Assembly (NCBI GenBank): GCA_002715965.1
Contig: PBAL01000075.1
Span: forward strand, 23,324 to 87,323
Direction of reading: 5' to 3'
From: Verrucomicrobiales bacterium
GTDB lineage: Bacteria > Verrucomicrobiota > Verrucomicrobiia > Limisphaerales > JAYPXF01
Length of the DNA stretch: 64,000 nt
Positions 43,971-52,527 of the stretch are shown here, in pieces (positions within the stretch are counted from its first letter, which is position 1; each line of letters starts with the position of its first letter). The position numbers were made by a program, and so were the translations under genes. The notes beneath the pieces are model-generated. The model was not told where the DNA came from. It did no database searches and saw only the letters and a program-made list of their open reading frames with translations.

Positions 43971-46361
43971 ATGACGGACTTCATGCTCAAACTCCTGGGC
44001 GCGCGCGTCGAAGCCGCCGGTGACATAGCCGGTGTCCGACTGGCCTTTCAGGGAGGCGTCAGCGGTTTCTGGTTCTGTCTGTTCGCGGCAGTGCTTGGAG
44101 GGCTTGCCTGGTGGACCTATTACCGTCTGCCAATCAGCTTGGATACACGGCGCCGCTGGATTCTGTTTTCACTGCGCCTCGGGTTTCTAATCGCGCTTGC
44201 GCTCCTCCTATTGCGCCCCGTTCTAGCCTTCACGGTGGAAGGCAGCATTCGTCGGGCACTGCTGGTTCTCGTGGACGGGAGTGCCAGCATGGGTATCCGC
44301 GATCCGCGAGTTTCGAGTGAAGATCTCAATCGAATCGCAGTCGCAACGGGTTCAAGCGTGGATACAGTGCGCAGCCGTCTGGAACTCACGAGGGCTGCAT
44401 TGAAGAGTGAGGGATTCAATCTGCTACCGAGACTCGCCCAGAGATTTGACGTTGTTCCGTTCTCATTCGATGCCGATCTCACATCCCTGCCGCGGGGGCT
44501 CGATCCAACCAACGACGAACCGTTCCGCATTGAGGACTTCATATGGACGGACCGACTGACCGACGCCGGCAAGAACAGCGCATTGGGCGATTCAATTCGT
44601 GAGGTGGTGAATCGCAAGCGCGGACAACCCCTGGCCGGTGTATTCGTGATCACGGACGGCGCCAGCAATGCCGGACTTTCTCCGCGCGAAGCAGCGATGC
44701 AACTGAAACAGGAATCCGTTCCGCTCTACGTCTATGGCGTCGGTGTCACCTCTCCTCGAGACATCATCGTCACCAATCTCAGCGTGCCGGAAGTCGCATT
44801 CCTGAACGACGAAGTGCAGGTCAACGTTCGCGTCCGCGCCCAAGAATTGGAGGGCGTGAAGTCGAAAGTCTATCTCAAGGTCGATGGCGTGAAGGAAGAC
44901 GAAAAGGAGATCGTATTCAGCACCGAAGAACAGATGATGAACCTGCGTTTTCTTCCCGGAAGGGAAGGCGAATTCGAACTCGAAGCCGGTGTCGATCCAC
45001 GCGAGGACGAAACGGAAACCGGGAACAACTACCTGTCCCGGCGCATCCGCGTAATCGACAAGAAGATCAAGGTCTTGCTGGTCGAGGAAACGCCCCGGTG
45101 GGAGTGGAAATACCTCCACGCCATGCTTTCACGCGACCGGCGCGTGGAACTGAAAACAGTCCTCTACGAAGGCGATCCTTCAATCACCCACGGAGAAGAC
45201 TCGCACTTCCTCGAACGCTTCCCGCCCAACCGCGATGAACTCTTCTCCTACGACCTCGTGATCCTCGGCGACGTTGATCCGCGTCGATTGTCGCGTGTGC
45301 AGATGTCGAATCTGGGCGAGTTTGTTTCCCGCTTTGGTGGCGCATTCATCATGGTCGCCGGCAAACGACACGCTCCGAACAAGTATCGGCGCACCTCGAT
45401 CGAAGACCTGCTGCCCGTGGAATTCAACGCTCCGCTCAATGACGGCACGGGCGAAGTTCTGGCTGACAAAAAGATTCACCTCGAACTGACCACGCGCGGA
45501 CGGAACAGCACGATGTTGCAGTTCTCGGATCAATCAGGGGAGAACGCGCGAATCTGGAAAAGCCTTCCGCCGATCTACTGGGTCGCCCGCGTGCTGCGCT
45601 CCAAACCCGGTGCGGAAGTGCTGGTGGTCGATCCTGATCCGGCGAAGTCCACGCGCTTCGGTCCCATGCCCGTCGTCGCAGTGCAACAATATGGACTCGG
45701 CCAATCCCTTTACGTCGGCACGGACAACACCTGGCGATGGCGTCGCAATGTCGGCGACGAATACTACTACACCTTCTGGGGCCAGATCATTCAGCGTCTC
45801 TCCCTGGCGCACATGTTGGGCGGTTCGCGCCGGTCGCAGATCACCTTGAATCAAACTCACTACACTTCCGGCCAACGCGCGCGCGTTTTCGCACGTCTAT
45901 ATCGTGCGGGTTTCGAACCCGTTACGGATTCCTCGGTAAAGGCCTTCTATCAACCTCGCGATTCAGGCGGCGCGTTCAAGACCGAACTGACCTTGCGCCC
46001 CGTACCCGATCAACCCGGCCTCTATCGAGGCGACTTCATCGCGCCCGAGGCGGGTGAATACGAATTCGGCGTGAACATGGATGCCGGTGAGACCAAGCGC
46101 TTCTACGTCAGTGATTCGACGATGGAGCTCGGAGATACCGCGATGAACGAATCGCTCCTGCGTGAAATGGCCGATTTGAGTGGGGGCCAGTTTTTCCGCG
46201 AAGAGAACTTGAAGGAACTCCCGGACGCCATTGCGAACCGAACGGAGAAGGTTCGTTCTGCGATGGAGGTCGAACTCTGGTCGAGCCCCTTGTACTTCCT
46301 CGTCGTCCTCCTGTTGGTGACGGTCGAATGGGTGATGCGAAAACTCGCCTACTTGAAATAG
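43971..46361 (+). CDS. Membrane vWA protein with GATase1-like region
   Basis: 796 residues from the ATG at 43971, chosen over an earlier in-frame start at 43899 because it is preceded by a good ribosome-binding site (GGAGGT, eight bases). Two helices open the protein (FWFCLFAAVLGGLAWWTYY and LRLGFLIALALLLLRPVLAF). The vWA MIDAS is LLVLVDGSASMGIRDP and later VFVITDGASNAG. A beta region follows (VPEVAFLNDEVQVNVRVR), then a GATase1-like part with KVLLVEETPRWEWKYLHAML and GAFIMVAGKRHAPNKYR. A helix closes the C-terminus. It resembles the BatA-like protein in order of parts but not closely in sequence. Confidence 0.82.
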   Translation: MTDFMLKLLGARVEAAGDIAGVRLAFQGGVSGFWFCLFAAVLGGLAWWTYYRLPISLDTRRRWILFSLRLGFLIALALLLLRPVLAFTVEGSIRRALLVLVDGSASMGIRDPRVSSEDLNRIAVATGSSVDTVRSRLELTRAALKSEGFNLLPRLAQRFDVVPFSFDADLTSLPRGLDPTNDEPFRIEDFIWTDRLTDAGKNSALGDSIREVVNRKRGQPLAGVFVITDGASNAGLSPREAAMQLKQESVPLYVYGVGVTSPRDIIVTNLSVPEVAFLNDEVQVNVRVRAQELEGVKSKVYLKVDGVKEDEKEIVFSTEEQMMNLRFLPGREGEFELEAGVDPREDETETGNNYLSRRIRVIDKKIKVLLVEETPRWEWKYLHAMLSRDRRVELKTVLYEGDPSITHGEDSHFLERFPPNRDELFSYDLVILGDVDPRRLSRVQMSNLGEFVSRFGGAFIMVAGKRHAPNKYRRTSIEDLLPVEFNAPLNDGTGEVLADKKIHLELTTRGRNSTMLQFSDQSGENARIWKSLPPIYWVARVLRSKPGAEVLVVDPDPAKSTRFGPMPVVAVQQYGLGQSLYVGTDNTWRWRRNVGDEYYYTFWGQIIQRLSLAHMLGGSRRSQITLNQTHYTSGQRARVFARLYRAGFEPVTDSSVKAFYQPRDSGGAFKTELTLRPVPDQPGLYRGDFIAPEAGEYEFGVNMDAGETKRFYVSDSTMELGDTAMNESLLREMADLSGGQFFREENLKELPDAIANRTEKVRSAMEVELWSSPLYFLVVLLLVTVEWVMRKLAYLK

Positions 46362-48059
46362 ATGAGCAACGAGCGCGACAAGGCAAACGCCGGCAGCACC
46401 TCACTTGAGAAGCGAGTGCGGGCCTTGCGCCGTCGCATGATGTCCGTCGCGGCAGGCACAGGTGGAGCGACTGCCGGGCTCGCTTTGATCGGACTGCTGA
46501 TGCTCGGAATGTTCGCCGACTGGTCATTGGAACTTCCGTGGTTCGCCCGGCTGGTCTGGCTTGGACTCACCATCTACACGGTGTGCCATATCCTGCGGGA
46601 ACAGGTCATCCGACGAGTGCTGAACGCGCCCGACGTTGATGAAGCCGCGTTGATGTTGGAGCGGGCCTTCCCGAAATTTTGCAGCCGGTTGATTTCCGCG
46701 CTTCAACTTTCCCGTCCGGGAGCTGTTTATCCAGGTGAAGCGCACGTCTTTGTCCAACTGCTCGTAAAGCAGACGGAAGCGGAAGCCGAGGAAGTTGAGT
46801 TCACCTCGATTGTCAATCCCCAGCCCATGCGCGACCGGACCGCGGGCCTGCTTTGCCTGATCGGAATTTCCGGAATTCTTTACGGATTCGGTGGGGACAC
46901 GACCGCTGCACTTTTGAAACGTTCACTTTTGTCCGGCGTGCAGATTCCCCGCGACACCATGGTAGAGAACACCACCGGCGACTTGATCGTGGGGCGCGGC
47001 GATTCGCTCGTGATCCAAGCCGAGGCAACCGGCATCATCCCAGCCGAAGGGCTGGTGATCGTGGATTACGAATCCTCCGCCGATCGGGAATTCACAATGG
47101 TAAAGGCCGAAAACAGTGCGACCTACACACGCCGGCTGGAAAGCGTGCAGGAATCATTCAACTACGTCGTGTATTTGAATGACGGACGCAGCAAGGTGCA
47201 CAAGGTGCGGGTCCTCGCACGGCCTACCGTGGCGGGCATGAAGGCGCGCCAACAGTTTCCGGAATACACAGGATTTCCCGAGACTCCCCGATCGCTTGCG
47301 GACCTGAGCCTGCTGTCCGGAAGCCGTCTCAAGCTCACCATCGAAGCGAACAAGCCGGTCTCCAAGGGTTACATCCAGCTTCATGGCAGCACCAATCGCG
47401 TACCTCTCATCGCAGGAATGGAGAACAGCAAGGAATTGGAAGGAGTGATCGGCATCCCCGCGACTAACCTCACCGGGTTTAGCATTCACACCGTCGACGA
47501 GCACGATCTGGTTTCCCAAGATGAGGCGATCTACCGCGTGGATGTCCTCGCCGATCGCGCGCCACAAGTCCGAATCACTTACCCGGAACGGCGTGAGGAA
47601 TTGATCACGCCAACGGCCCGCATGCTGATCGCCTTCGAAGCCACAGACGATTTCGGAATCGGCGCTGTCCAACTGGCCTATCGCATTGATCGAGGCGAGA
47701 CCAATCGGATCGATCTCGAACTCGAAGGCAAAACCGATCGCCTGGTGAAGCGCCGCTACGACTGGAAGATCGCCGACATTCAACCGGCTGTGCAGGAGGG
47801 AATGGCGATCGAGTATTGGATCGAAGTGCGCGACAACAACAACGTCACCGGACCGGGAATCTCAGCCACCGAACGCAATGTCGCCCGGGTTGTTTCGCCC
47901 GAGGAAAAACGCCAGGACCTCATGAACCGCGTCGGCGACTCACTGAGCAGCATCGACGAAGCGGCGAGCGACCAGAAGAGCCTCAACGATCGTCTCGGCG
48001 AACTGATACGCTCGCGCGCTGAAGTTCAGTTCGGTCCCCAGGAGCAACCGGACGAGTAG
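46362..48059 (+). CDS. Membrane protein, DUF4175-like
   Basis: 565 residues starting directly after the previous stop codon. A basic start is followed by two membrane helices (GLALIGLLMLGMFADWSL, ARLVWLGLTIYTVCHIL) and a third at GLLCLIGISGILYGF. The remainder is beta-rich, with Ig-like units (VGRGDSLVIQAEATG, SGSRLKLTIEANKPVSKGYI, ATDDFGIGAVQLAYRI, AIEYWIEVRDNNNVTGP). The D-D-F-G-I and R-D-N motifs match DUF4175-type proteins, which however are often about twice this length, so this is a short version. It is the last gene of the moxR operon; 188 bases of unassigned sequence follow. Confidence 0.75.
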   Translation: MSNERDKANAGSTSLEKRVRALRRRMMSVAAGTGGATAGLALIGLLMLGMFADWSLELPWFARLVWLGLTIYTVCHILREQVIRRVLNAPDVDEAALMLERAFPKFCSRLISALQLSRPGAVYPGEAHVFVQLLVKQTEAEAEEVEFTSIVNPQPMRDRTAGLLCLIGISGILYGFGGDTTAALLKRSLLSGVQIPRDTMVENTTGDLIVGRGDSLVIQAEATGIIPAEGLVIVDYESSADREFTMVKAENSATYTRRLESVQESFNYVVYLNDGRSKVHKVRVLARPTVAGMKARQQFPEYTGFPETPRSLADLSLLSGSRLKLTIEANKPVSKGYIQLHGSTNRVPLIAGMENSKELEGVIGIPATNLTGFSIHTVDEHDLVSQDEAIYRVDVLADRAPQVRITYPERREELITPTARMLIAFEATDDFGIGAVQLAYRIDRGETNRIDLELEGKTDRLVKRRYDWKIADIQPAVQEGMAIEYWIEVRDNNNVTGPGISATERNVARVVSPEEKRQDLMNRVGDSLSSIDEAASDQKSLNDRLGELIRSRAEVQFGPQEQPDE

Positions 48060-48247
48060 GATGGGCAATCTGTCCGTTCATCCGAGTTCCCGCGTTGAGA
48101 ATCGGGCGAACGCATCCGGAATCGCGTCAAAATTGATAGATGTGTTCACCCTCATCACAATCCTCCCATGTGAATTGCCAGTTCAAGGCTTGAGGAACAA
48201 CGCAGCGGCCAATGCGACGATCGACGATCACGCCCAAAAGGTTGTTT

Positions 48248-49675
48248 TCAGGAAATCAGATCACGCAGGATTTCACCATGCACGTCGGTAAGCCGATGAT
48301 CGCGGCCGCCGTACCGGTAGGTGAGGTCGAGATGGTTCACGCCGAGTTGGTGGAGGATGGTGGCGTGAATGTCGTGGATGTCCACGGGGTTGCTGGCGAC
48401 GCCGTTGCCGAATTCGTCTGACTCACCAAAGGCGACACCAGGCTTGAATCCGCCTCCAGCCATGAAGATGGTGTACGCGTTGACATGGTGATCGCGTCCA
48501 CAGGTTGCGGTGATCTTTGGCGTGTGCGGGGTGCGGCCCATCTCCCCGGCCCAGAGAACGATGGTATCGTCGAGGAGACCGCGTTGTTCGAGATCTATGA
48601 TCAGCGCAGCAACGGATTGCTCGGTGATGGTGGCGTTCTTTTGGTGGTTCTTCCGAATCTGGCCGTGTTGATCCCAAGGGGAGTTGTTGCCGTCGAAGTT
48701 CGGACAGGTGATCTCGACGAAGCGTACGCCGGATTCGACCAGGCGTCTCGCGCGCAGCGCTTGCGTGGCGTATAGCTGCTGGTGCTTGTCTTTGGAATCG
48801 AGTCCATAGAGTTGCTTGATGTGCTCCGGTTCGTTGTCGACGTCGGCAACGGCGGGGACGGTGCTCTGCATGCGGAACGCCGTCTCGTAGTTCGCAATGG
48901 CACTTTCGATCGGGTCGGGATTGGAAACGGTCGCGGCAAATTCGCGGTCTTGTTCGGCGAGCAGGGCAAGTTTGCGTCTTTGAATCCTCTTCGCGTCCGT
49001 TGATGAGATGTTGTCCACGGGTTCACCTTTGGCGCGAATTTGGGTGGCTTGGGTGGAGGCAGGCAGATAGGAGCTTCCAAAGTTTTCCAGACCGCCGTTG
49101 GGAACCCAGTCGTTGTTGAGGACAACGTATCCGGGGAGGTTTTGATTCTCCGTTCCGAGTCCGTAAGAAACCCACGCGCCGAAGCTCGGGGCTTGTCCGA
49201 TGATGCGGCCGGTGTGGAGAAGCAGGGCTTGCTGCCCGTGGAGCGGGAGCTGCCCCACCATGGAGCGCACAACGCAAAGTTTGTCCGCGACGTTGGCAAG
49301 ATGTGGAAAGAGATCGCTCACCCACAAACCGCTTTGTCCGCGCTGCTCGAATTCCCACGGGCTCCCGAACCACACACGGCCGGCCGTGGATTGCGAGCGG
49401 TTGGAGACGGCGTCCTGTCCGATCTTCCTGCCCTCATGTTTCTTGAGCATCGGCTTGGGATCGAAGGTGTCGACGTGGCTTGGACCGCCGTCCATGAAGC
49501 AAAAGATGACGTTCTTCGCGCTGGGCCTGGCGATCGGGCTTGTCGCACCGGGCAGCATGCCGGCCATGGCGAGCCAGCCAAATCCAGCTGACGACCGCTG
49601 GAGGAACCCACGCCGGCTGCAATCGGCCTCGATTCGCCCGGGACAGCTTTTCCGTATGTCGCTTGCGCTGTTCAT
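48248..49675 (-). CDS. DUF1501 domain protein, Tat-exported
   Basis: 475 residues from the ATG at 49675; the frame is open to 49768 but the added 31 residues are not signal-like. The leader C-S-R-R-G-F-L-Q-R-S-S followed by a hydrophobic region suggests Tat export. Family features: VIFCFMDGGPSHVDTFDPKP, SMVGQLPLHGQQALLLHTG, SFGAWVSYGLGTENQNLPGY, ARRLVESGVRFVEITCPNFD, TIVLWAGEMGRTP, GRDHHVNAYTIFMAGGGFKP and DIHDIHATILHQLGVNH. Unlike the copy at 57144 it has no PSD1 gene beside it. It is convergent with the moxR operon and divergent from DUF3500. Confidence 0.9.
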   Translation of the reverse strand: MNSASDIRKSCPGRIEADCSRRGFLQRSSAGFGWLAMAGMLPGATSPIARPSAKNVIFCFMDGGPSHVDTFDPKPMLKKHEGRKIGQDAVSNRSQSTAGRVWFGSPWEFEQRGQSGLWVSDLFPHLANVADKLCVVRSMVGQLPLHGQQALLLHTGRIIGQAPSFGAWVSYGLGTENQNLPGYVVLNNDWVPNGGLENFGSSYLPASTQATQIRAKGEPVDNISSTDAKRIQRRKLALLAEQDREFAATVSNPDPIESAIANYETAFRMQSTVPAVADVDNEPEHIKQLYGLDSKDKHQQLYATQALRARRLVESGVRFVEITCPNFDGNNSPWDQHGQIRKNHQKNATITEQSVAALIIDLEQRGLLDDTIVLWAGEMGRTPHTPKITATCGRDHHVNAYTIFMAGGGFKPGVAFGESDEFGNGVASNPVDIHDIHATILHQLGVNHLDLTYRYGGRDHRLTDVHGEILRDLIS

Positions 49676-49951
49676 ATTCTGCGGCAGACGCACCCAGTCG
49701 CTGCGGATATATGATCGTAGATGAAGTCTTGCGCGTTGCAAACACGTGAATGAGCCCCATCGCTCCACGCGGGTCGGCGGAGATTTTCCTGTCTGCGATA
49801 TCTGACACAGAGGAATTCGTCAGAATATCCAGGCTGGGAGCGATGGATCTCAATTCGGCTGCAATTCCCCGCCCCGGCAACGATCAATGGAGCGCAAGCG
49901 TCGTTCGCATCTTTGATTGCCTGCATGCGGCAACGGGGTAACCATTCCGCA

Positions 49952-50986
49952 ATGAAACCCAGCAAGCAGTCCGCATTGGCAATCCTTCTTCTCGCCGCCT
50001 TCACCGTCCTCCCAGCTTCATCGTCCGCGCAAGCCACTGTGGCGGAGGAGATGGCTGCGGCCGCGAACGACTTCCTGGATTCGCTTGATGACGAGCAGCG
50101 CAAGGTGGCGCTGTTTGAGTTGAAAGATGAGGAACGGCAGAACTGGCATTTCATTCCGAAAGATCGCAACGGCTTGACGTTGAAAAGGATGAAGACGCAG
50201 CAACGCCAGCTTGGTTATGCTCTGCTTGCCACGGCAATGAGCAGCAAGGGACTGTCGAAAGCCTTGCGGGTGATGACGCTGGAGCACGTGTTGTGGGAGT
50301 TGTCGAACAAGAACCCGATTCGGGATCACGAGAAGTATTACTTCTCCATTTTCGGCAAACCGGCCGCCACGGGGACCTGGGGTTGGCGCGTCGAGGGCCA
50401 CCACCTTTCGTTGAACTTCACTGTCGTGAATGGGCGTGTCATCGCCGGCACGCCCAGCTTTTTTGCCTCGAACCCCGCCAGGGTATTGGAAGGTCCGCGA
50501 AAGGGGCTTCGCGTTTTGGCGGCCGAGGAAGATCTCGCACGCGCGCTGGTGAAGTCGCTCAACAAAACACAGCGGGAGGCGGCCATCTTCTCCGAGAAGC
50601 CCCCGCGCGACATCATCACCCGAGCCGAGCGCAAAGTCTCGCCGCTAGTGAATCAGGGGATCGTCCACGCCGATCTGTCCGAAGCGCAACGATCGAATCT
50701 GATGAAGTTGATTCGCGAGTATGTCGAATGTCACCGGCCCGAACTTGCGTCCGCTGACCTGGCCAAGATCGAAACAGCGGGCCTCGACAAGATCCGCTTT
50801 GCGTGGGCGGGTGGATTGGAGAGCGGCCAGGGACATTACTATCGGGTGCAGGGACCGACGTTCCTTCTGGAATACGCCAACACCCAGGGCAAGGCCAATC
50901 ACGTCCACGCTGTCTGGCGCGATTTCAAGGGAGATTTTGGCGAGGACGTTCTCGCCAAACACTTTGCGGAGTCGCACGGAGAGTGA
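49952..50986 (+). CDS. DUF3500 domain protein, secreted
   Basis: 344 residues from the ATG at 49952 with a signal peptide (SALAILLLAAFTVLPASSSA). DUF3500 features are WHFIPKDRNGLTLKRMKTQQ, YYFSIFGKPAATGTWGWRVE, GHHLSLNFTVVNGRVI, TPSFFASNPA and, at the end, GHYYRVQGPTFLLEYANTQG followed by ANHVHAVWRDFKGDFGEDVL. The paired His residues of the two H-H/H-V-H stretches might bind a metal. No activity has been established for the family. Monocistronic. Confidence 0.9.
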   Translation: MKPSKQSALAILLLAAFTVLPASSSAQATVAEEMAAAANDFLDSLDDEQRKVALFELKDEERQNWHFIPKDRNGLTLKRMKTQQRQLGYALLATAMSSKGLSKALRVMTLEHVLWELSNKNPIRDHEKYYFSIFGKPAATGTWGWRVEGHHLSLNFTVVNGRVIAGTPSFFASNPARVLEGPRKGLRVLAAEEDLARALVKSLNKTQREAAIFSEKPPRDIITRAERKVSPLVNQGIVHADLSEAQRSNLMKLIREYVECHRPELASADLAKIETAGLDKIRFAWAGGLESGQGHYYRVQGPTFLLEYANTQGKANHVHAVWRDFKGDFGEDVLAKHFAESHGE

Positions 50987-51006
50987 TCATTCCGATCTGC
51001 ACGCGA

Positions 51007-51609
51007 TCAAACCGGGAGAATCGTCGGCACGTCGTTCCCGGTGGGCACCCCGAAATACTTCTCAGTGAAGTCGTTCAAGAACCCTTTTGTCTGTGGCGAC
51101 AGAATTTTCATCATATCCTCCAGCGCCGCGACCGAAATCGCATTGGGCGGAAAACGTGTGTCCAACACCTCACCGACGCAGCGGGCGGCCACCCGGTAAC
51201 CGGCCTTGGGATCAACGGGACTCCGGCGAATGAGGCACTTGGATACCCATGGCTCGACATCTCCGGCGAACTGCTCGGAGAACTGCCGCATCTGCGCTTC
51301 CACGTCCACATGCTCGCCGATAAAATGCTGCATGAGCTTGAGCGACGCCTCTGAGAATTCCCGCATCATCTCCGTTTGACAGATCGCGCAGACCGCGAGT
51401 TCAAGCACCACCTCATCGCGTTCATAAGCCTTCTCAATAAGATAGGGAACGGGCTCATCGCGGAAGGAGCGGTGGCACACAAGACACCTCTCGAACGGGC
51501 CATCCGTTTCAAACGACCAGAAGCGTTCGGGAACCGGCACCGGTTCGGGCGTCTGCAGATACTCCTGCTCTTCGTCCACCAAGCCAGCATTCGGCCGACG
51601 GGAACGCAT
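51007..51609 (-). CDS. Four-cysteine protein of unknown function
   Basis: 200 residues from the ATG at 51609 (the frame is open to 51690). Two C-x-x-C pairs, C42/C45 in FERCLVCHRSF and C74/C77 in LAVCAICQTEM, 28 residues apart, probably bind one zinc. The segment between is acidic (YLIEKAYERDEVVLEL). The second half is helical with one more Cys pair-like region (KCLIRRSPVDPKAGYR). No membrane or signal segment. I do not recognise the family. It is just upstream, on the opposite strand, of the tRNA-Glu gene. Confidence 0.65.
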   Translation of the reverse strand: MRSRRPNAGLVDEEQEYLQTPEPVPVPERFWSFETDGPFERCLVCHRSFRDEPVPYLIEKAYERDEVVLELAVCAICQTEMMREFSEASLKLMQHFIGEHVDVEAQMRQFSEQFAGDVEPWVSKCLIRRSPVDPKAGYRVAARCVGEVLDTRFPPNAISVAALEDMMKILSPQTKGFLNDFTEKYFGVPTGNDVPTILPV

Positions 51610-51723
51610 GTCAAATGCACATCTTGAGACCGTCCGTTTGCAATCCAGGCAGCGGGTGGATTTCTCAATGGTTTTTTGGTGACACCTCAATCGAAATCCA
51701 TATAGTTGCTCGCCCTTTGACGA

Positions 51724-51798
51724 GACCCTATCGTCTAGTGGTTAGGACACCGCCCTTTCACGGCGGGAACCGGGGTTCGAATCCCCGTAGGGTCGCCA
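51724..51798 (+). tRNA. tRNA-Glu (anticodon TTC), CCA encoded
   Basis: Acceptor GACCCTA pairs with TAGGGTC; the D arm is CGTCTAGTGGTTAGGACA-like, the anticodon arm CCGCC-CTTTCAC-GGCGG with anticodon TTC, and the T arm CCGGG-GTTCGAATC-CCCGT-like with the invariant GTTCGAA. Discriminator G and encoded CCA (51796-51798). All arms close, so the gene looks functional. Confidence 0.97.
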
Positions 51799-51911
51799 GA
51801 TAGGCAGTTGTCGTTCGGTCAACTCGAAACCTCCCGGGTCTGTCACCCTCGTCAGCTTCTTTGTGTTCATTCGTGGTTTTTTAACCGCGCCATCGCGGGT
51901 AGCATCGAATT

Positions 51912-52304
51912 ATGTCCGATGACACGGAGTACAACGAAGGCGCCGAGTACACGGAAGAACAATTCGTTGAGGGAGAAAATATCGAAGAAGCTCCCGCGCC
52001 ACCACCCCCGCCCCCTAAACCACCTGCAGATCCGTGGGAGGACAAGAAAGATGCCAAAGACCCGTGGCGCTCCCATCCGCTTAAAGGTCCCGTCTCCGTC
52101 ATCGTGCTCTTGTTCCTTTTCTACCTCGCGATCGCCGGGGGCATCTATGGCCACTTCAAGGACGACGAGGAGGCAACCTGGCTGGAAGCCTTCTGGGCAC
52201 CGGCAGAATTCGTAAGGGGATTCTCCGGAATCTATTGGGATTACAGCGAATGGCAGATCCGTTCGTTCGAACAGGTGGACGAATTGGAAGAACCGGAGAT
52301 GTGA
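51912..52304 (+). CDS. Single-span membrane protein with acidic/proline-rich start
   Basis: 130 residues. The first 45 are strongly acidic with a run of prolines (APAPPPPPPKPPADPW), then a basic patch and one membrane helix (GPVSVIVLLFLFYLAIAGGI), then an acidic, aromatic tail (YWDYSEWQIRSFEQVDELEE). No family is recognised. It stands alone between the two tRNA genes. Confidence 0.7.
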   Translation: MSDDTEYNEGAEYTEEQFVEGENIEEAPAPPPPPPKPPADPWEDKKDAKDPWRSHPLKGPVSVIVLLFLFYLAIAGGIYGHFKDDEEATWLEAFWAPAEFVRGFSGIYWDYSEWQIRSFEQVDELEEPEM

Positions 52305-52342
52305 GCGAGATCACGCCGTTCGAAAAGTCCGGCAAAAGAAAA

Positions 52343-52417
52343 TGGCTCCAGAGGTAGGACTTGAACCTACAACCGATCGGTTAACAGCCGATTGCTCTAC
52401 CATTGAGCTACTCTGGA
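52343..52417 (-). tRNA. tRNA-Asn (anticodon GTT), CCA encoded
   Basis: Read on the minus strand: acceptor TCCAGAG pairs with CTCTGGA; D arm TAGCTCAATGGTAGAGCA; anticodon arm with loop CTGTTAA, anticodon GTT; T arm with GTTCAAGTC. Discriminator G and encoded CCA. All arms close. Confidence 0.97.
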
Positions 52418-52527
52418 ACCGAAGTCCCAATCGGGGCGCAAAAGCTACTGATCAACCCCTTGGCCCGTCAATAATTTAGGCAGTTTTTTTGGCAAGTTCT
52501 CGAGGTGCTTGCTCCGCTGGTCTGTGA

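Noticed and set aside
48061..48291. 76-codon frame after the DUF4175-like gene
   Set aside because: No motif, no ribosome site, and it runs into the convergent DUF1501 gene; I see nothing recognisable in 48060-48247.
51724..52417. Genomic island integrated at the tRNA-Glu/tRNA-Asn pair
   Set aside because: Both tRNAs are complete, no integrase or duplicated tRNA end lies nearby, and only one small membrane protein gene lies between them.
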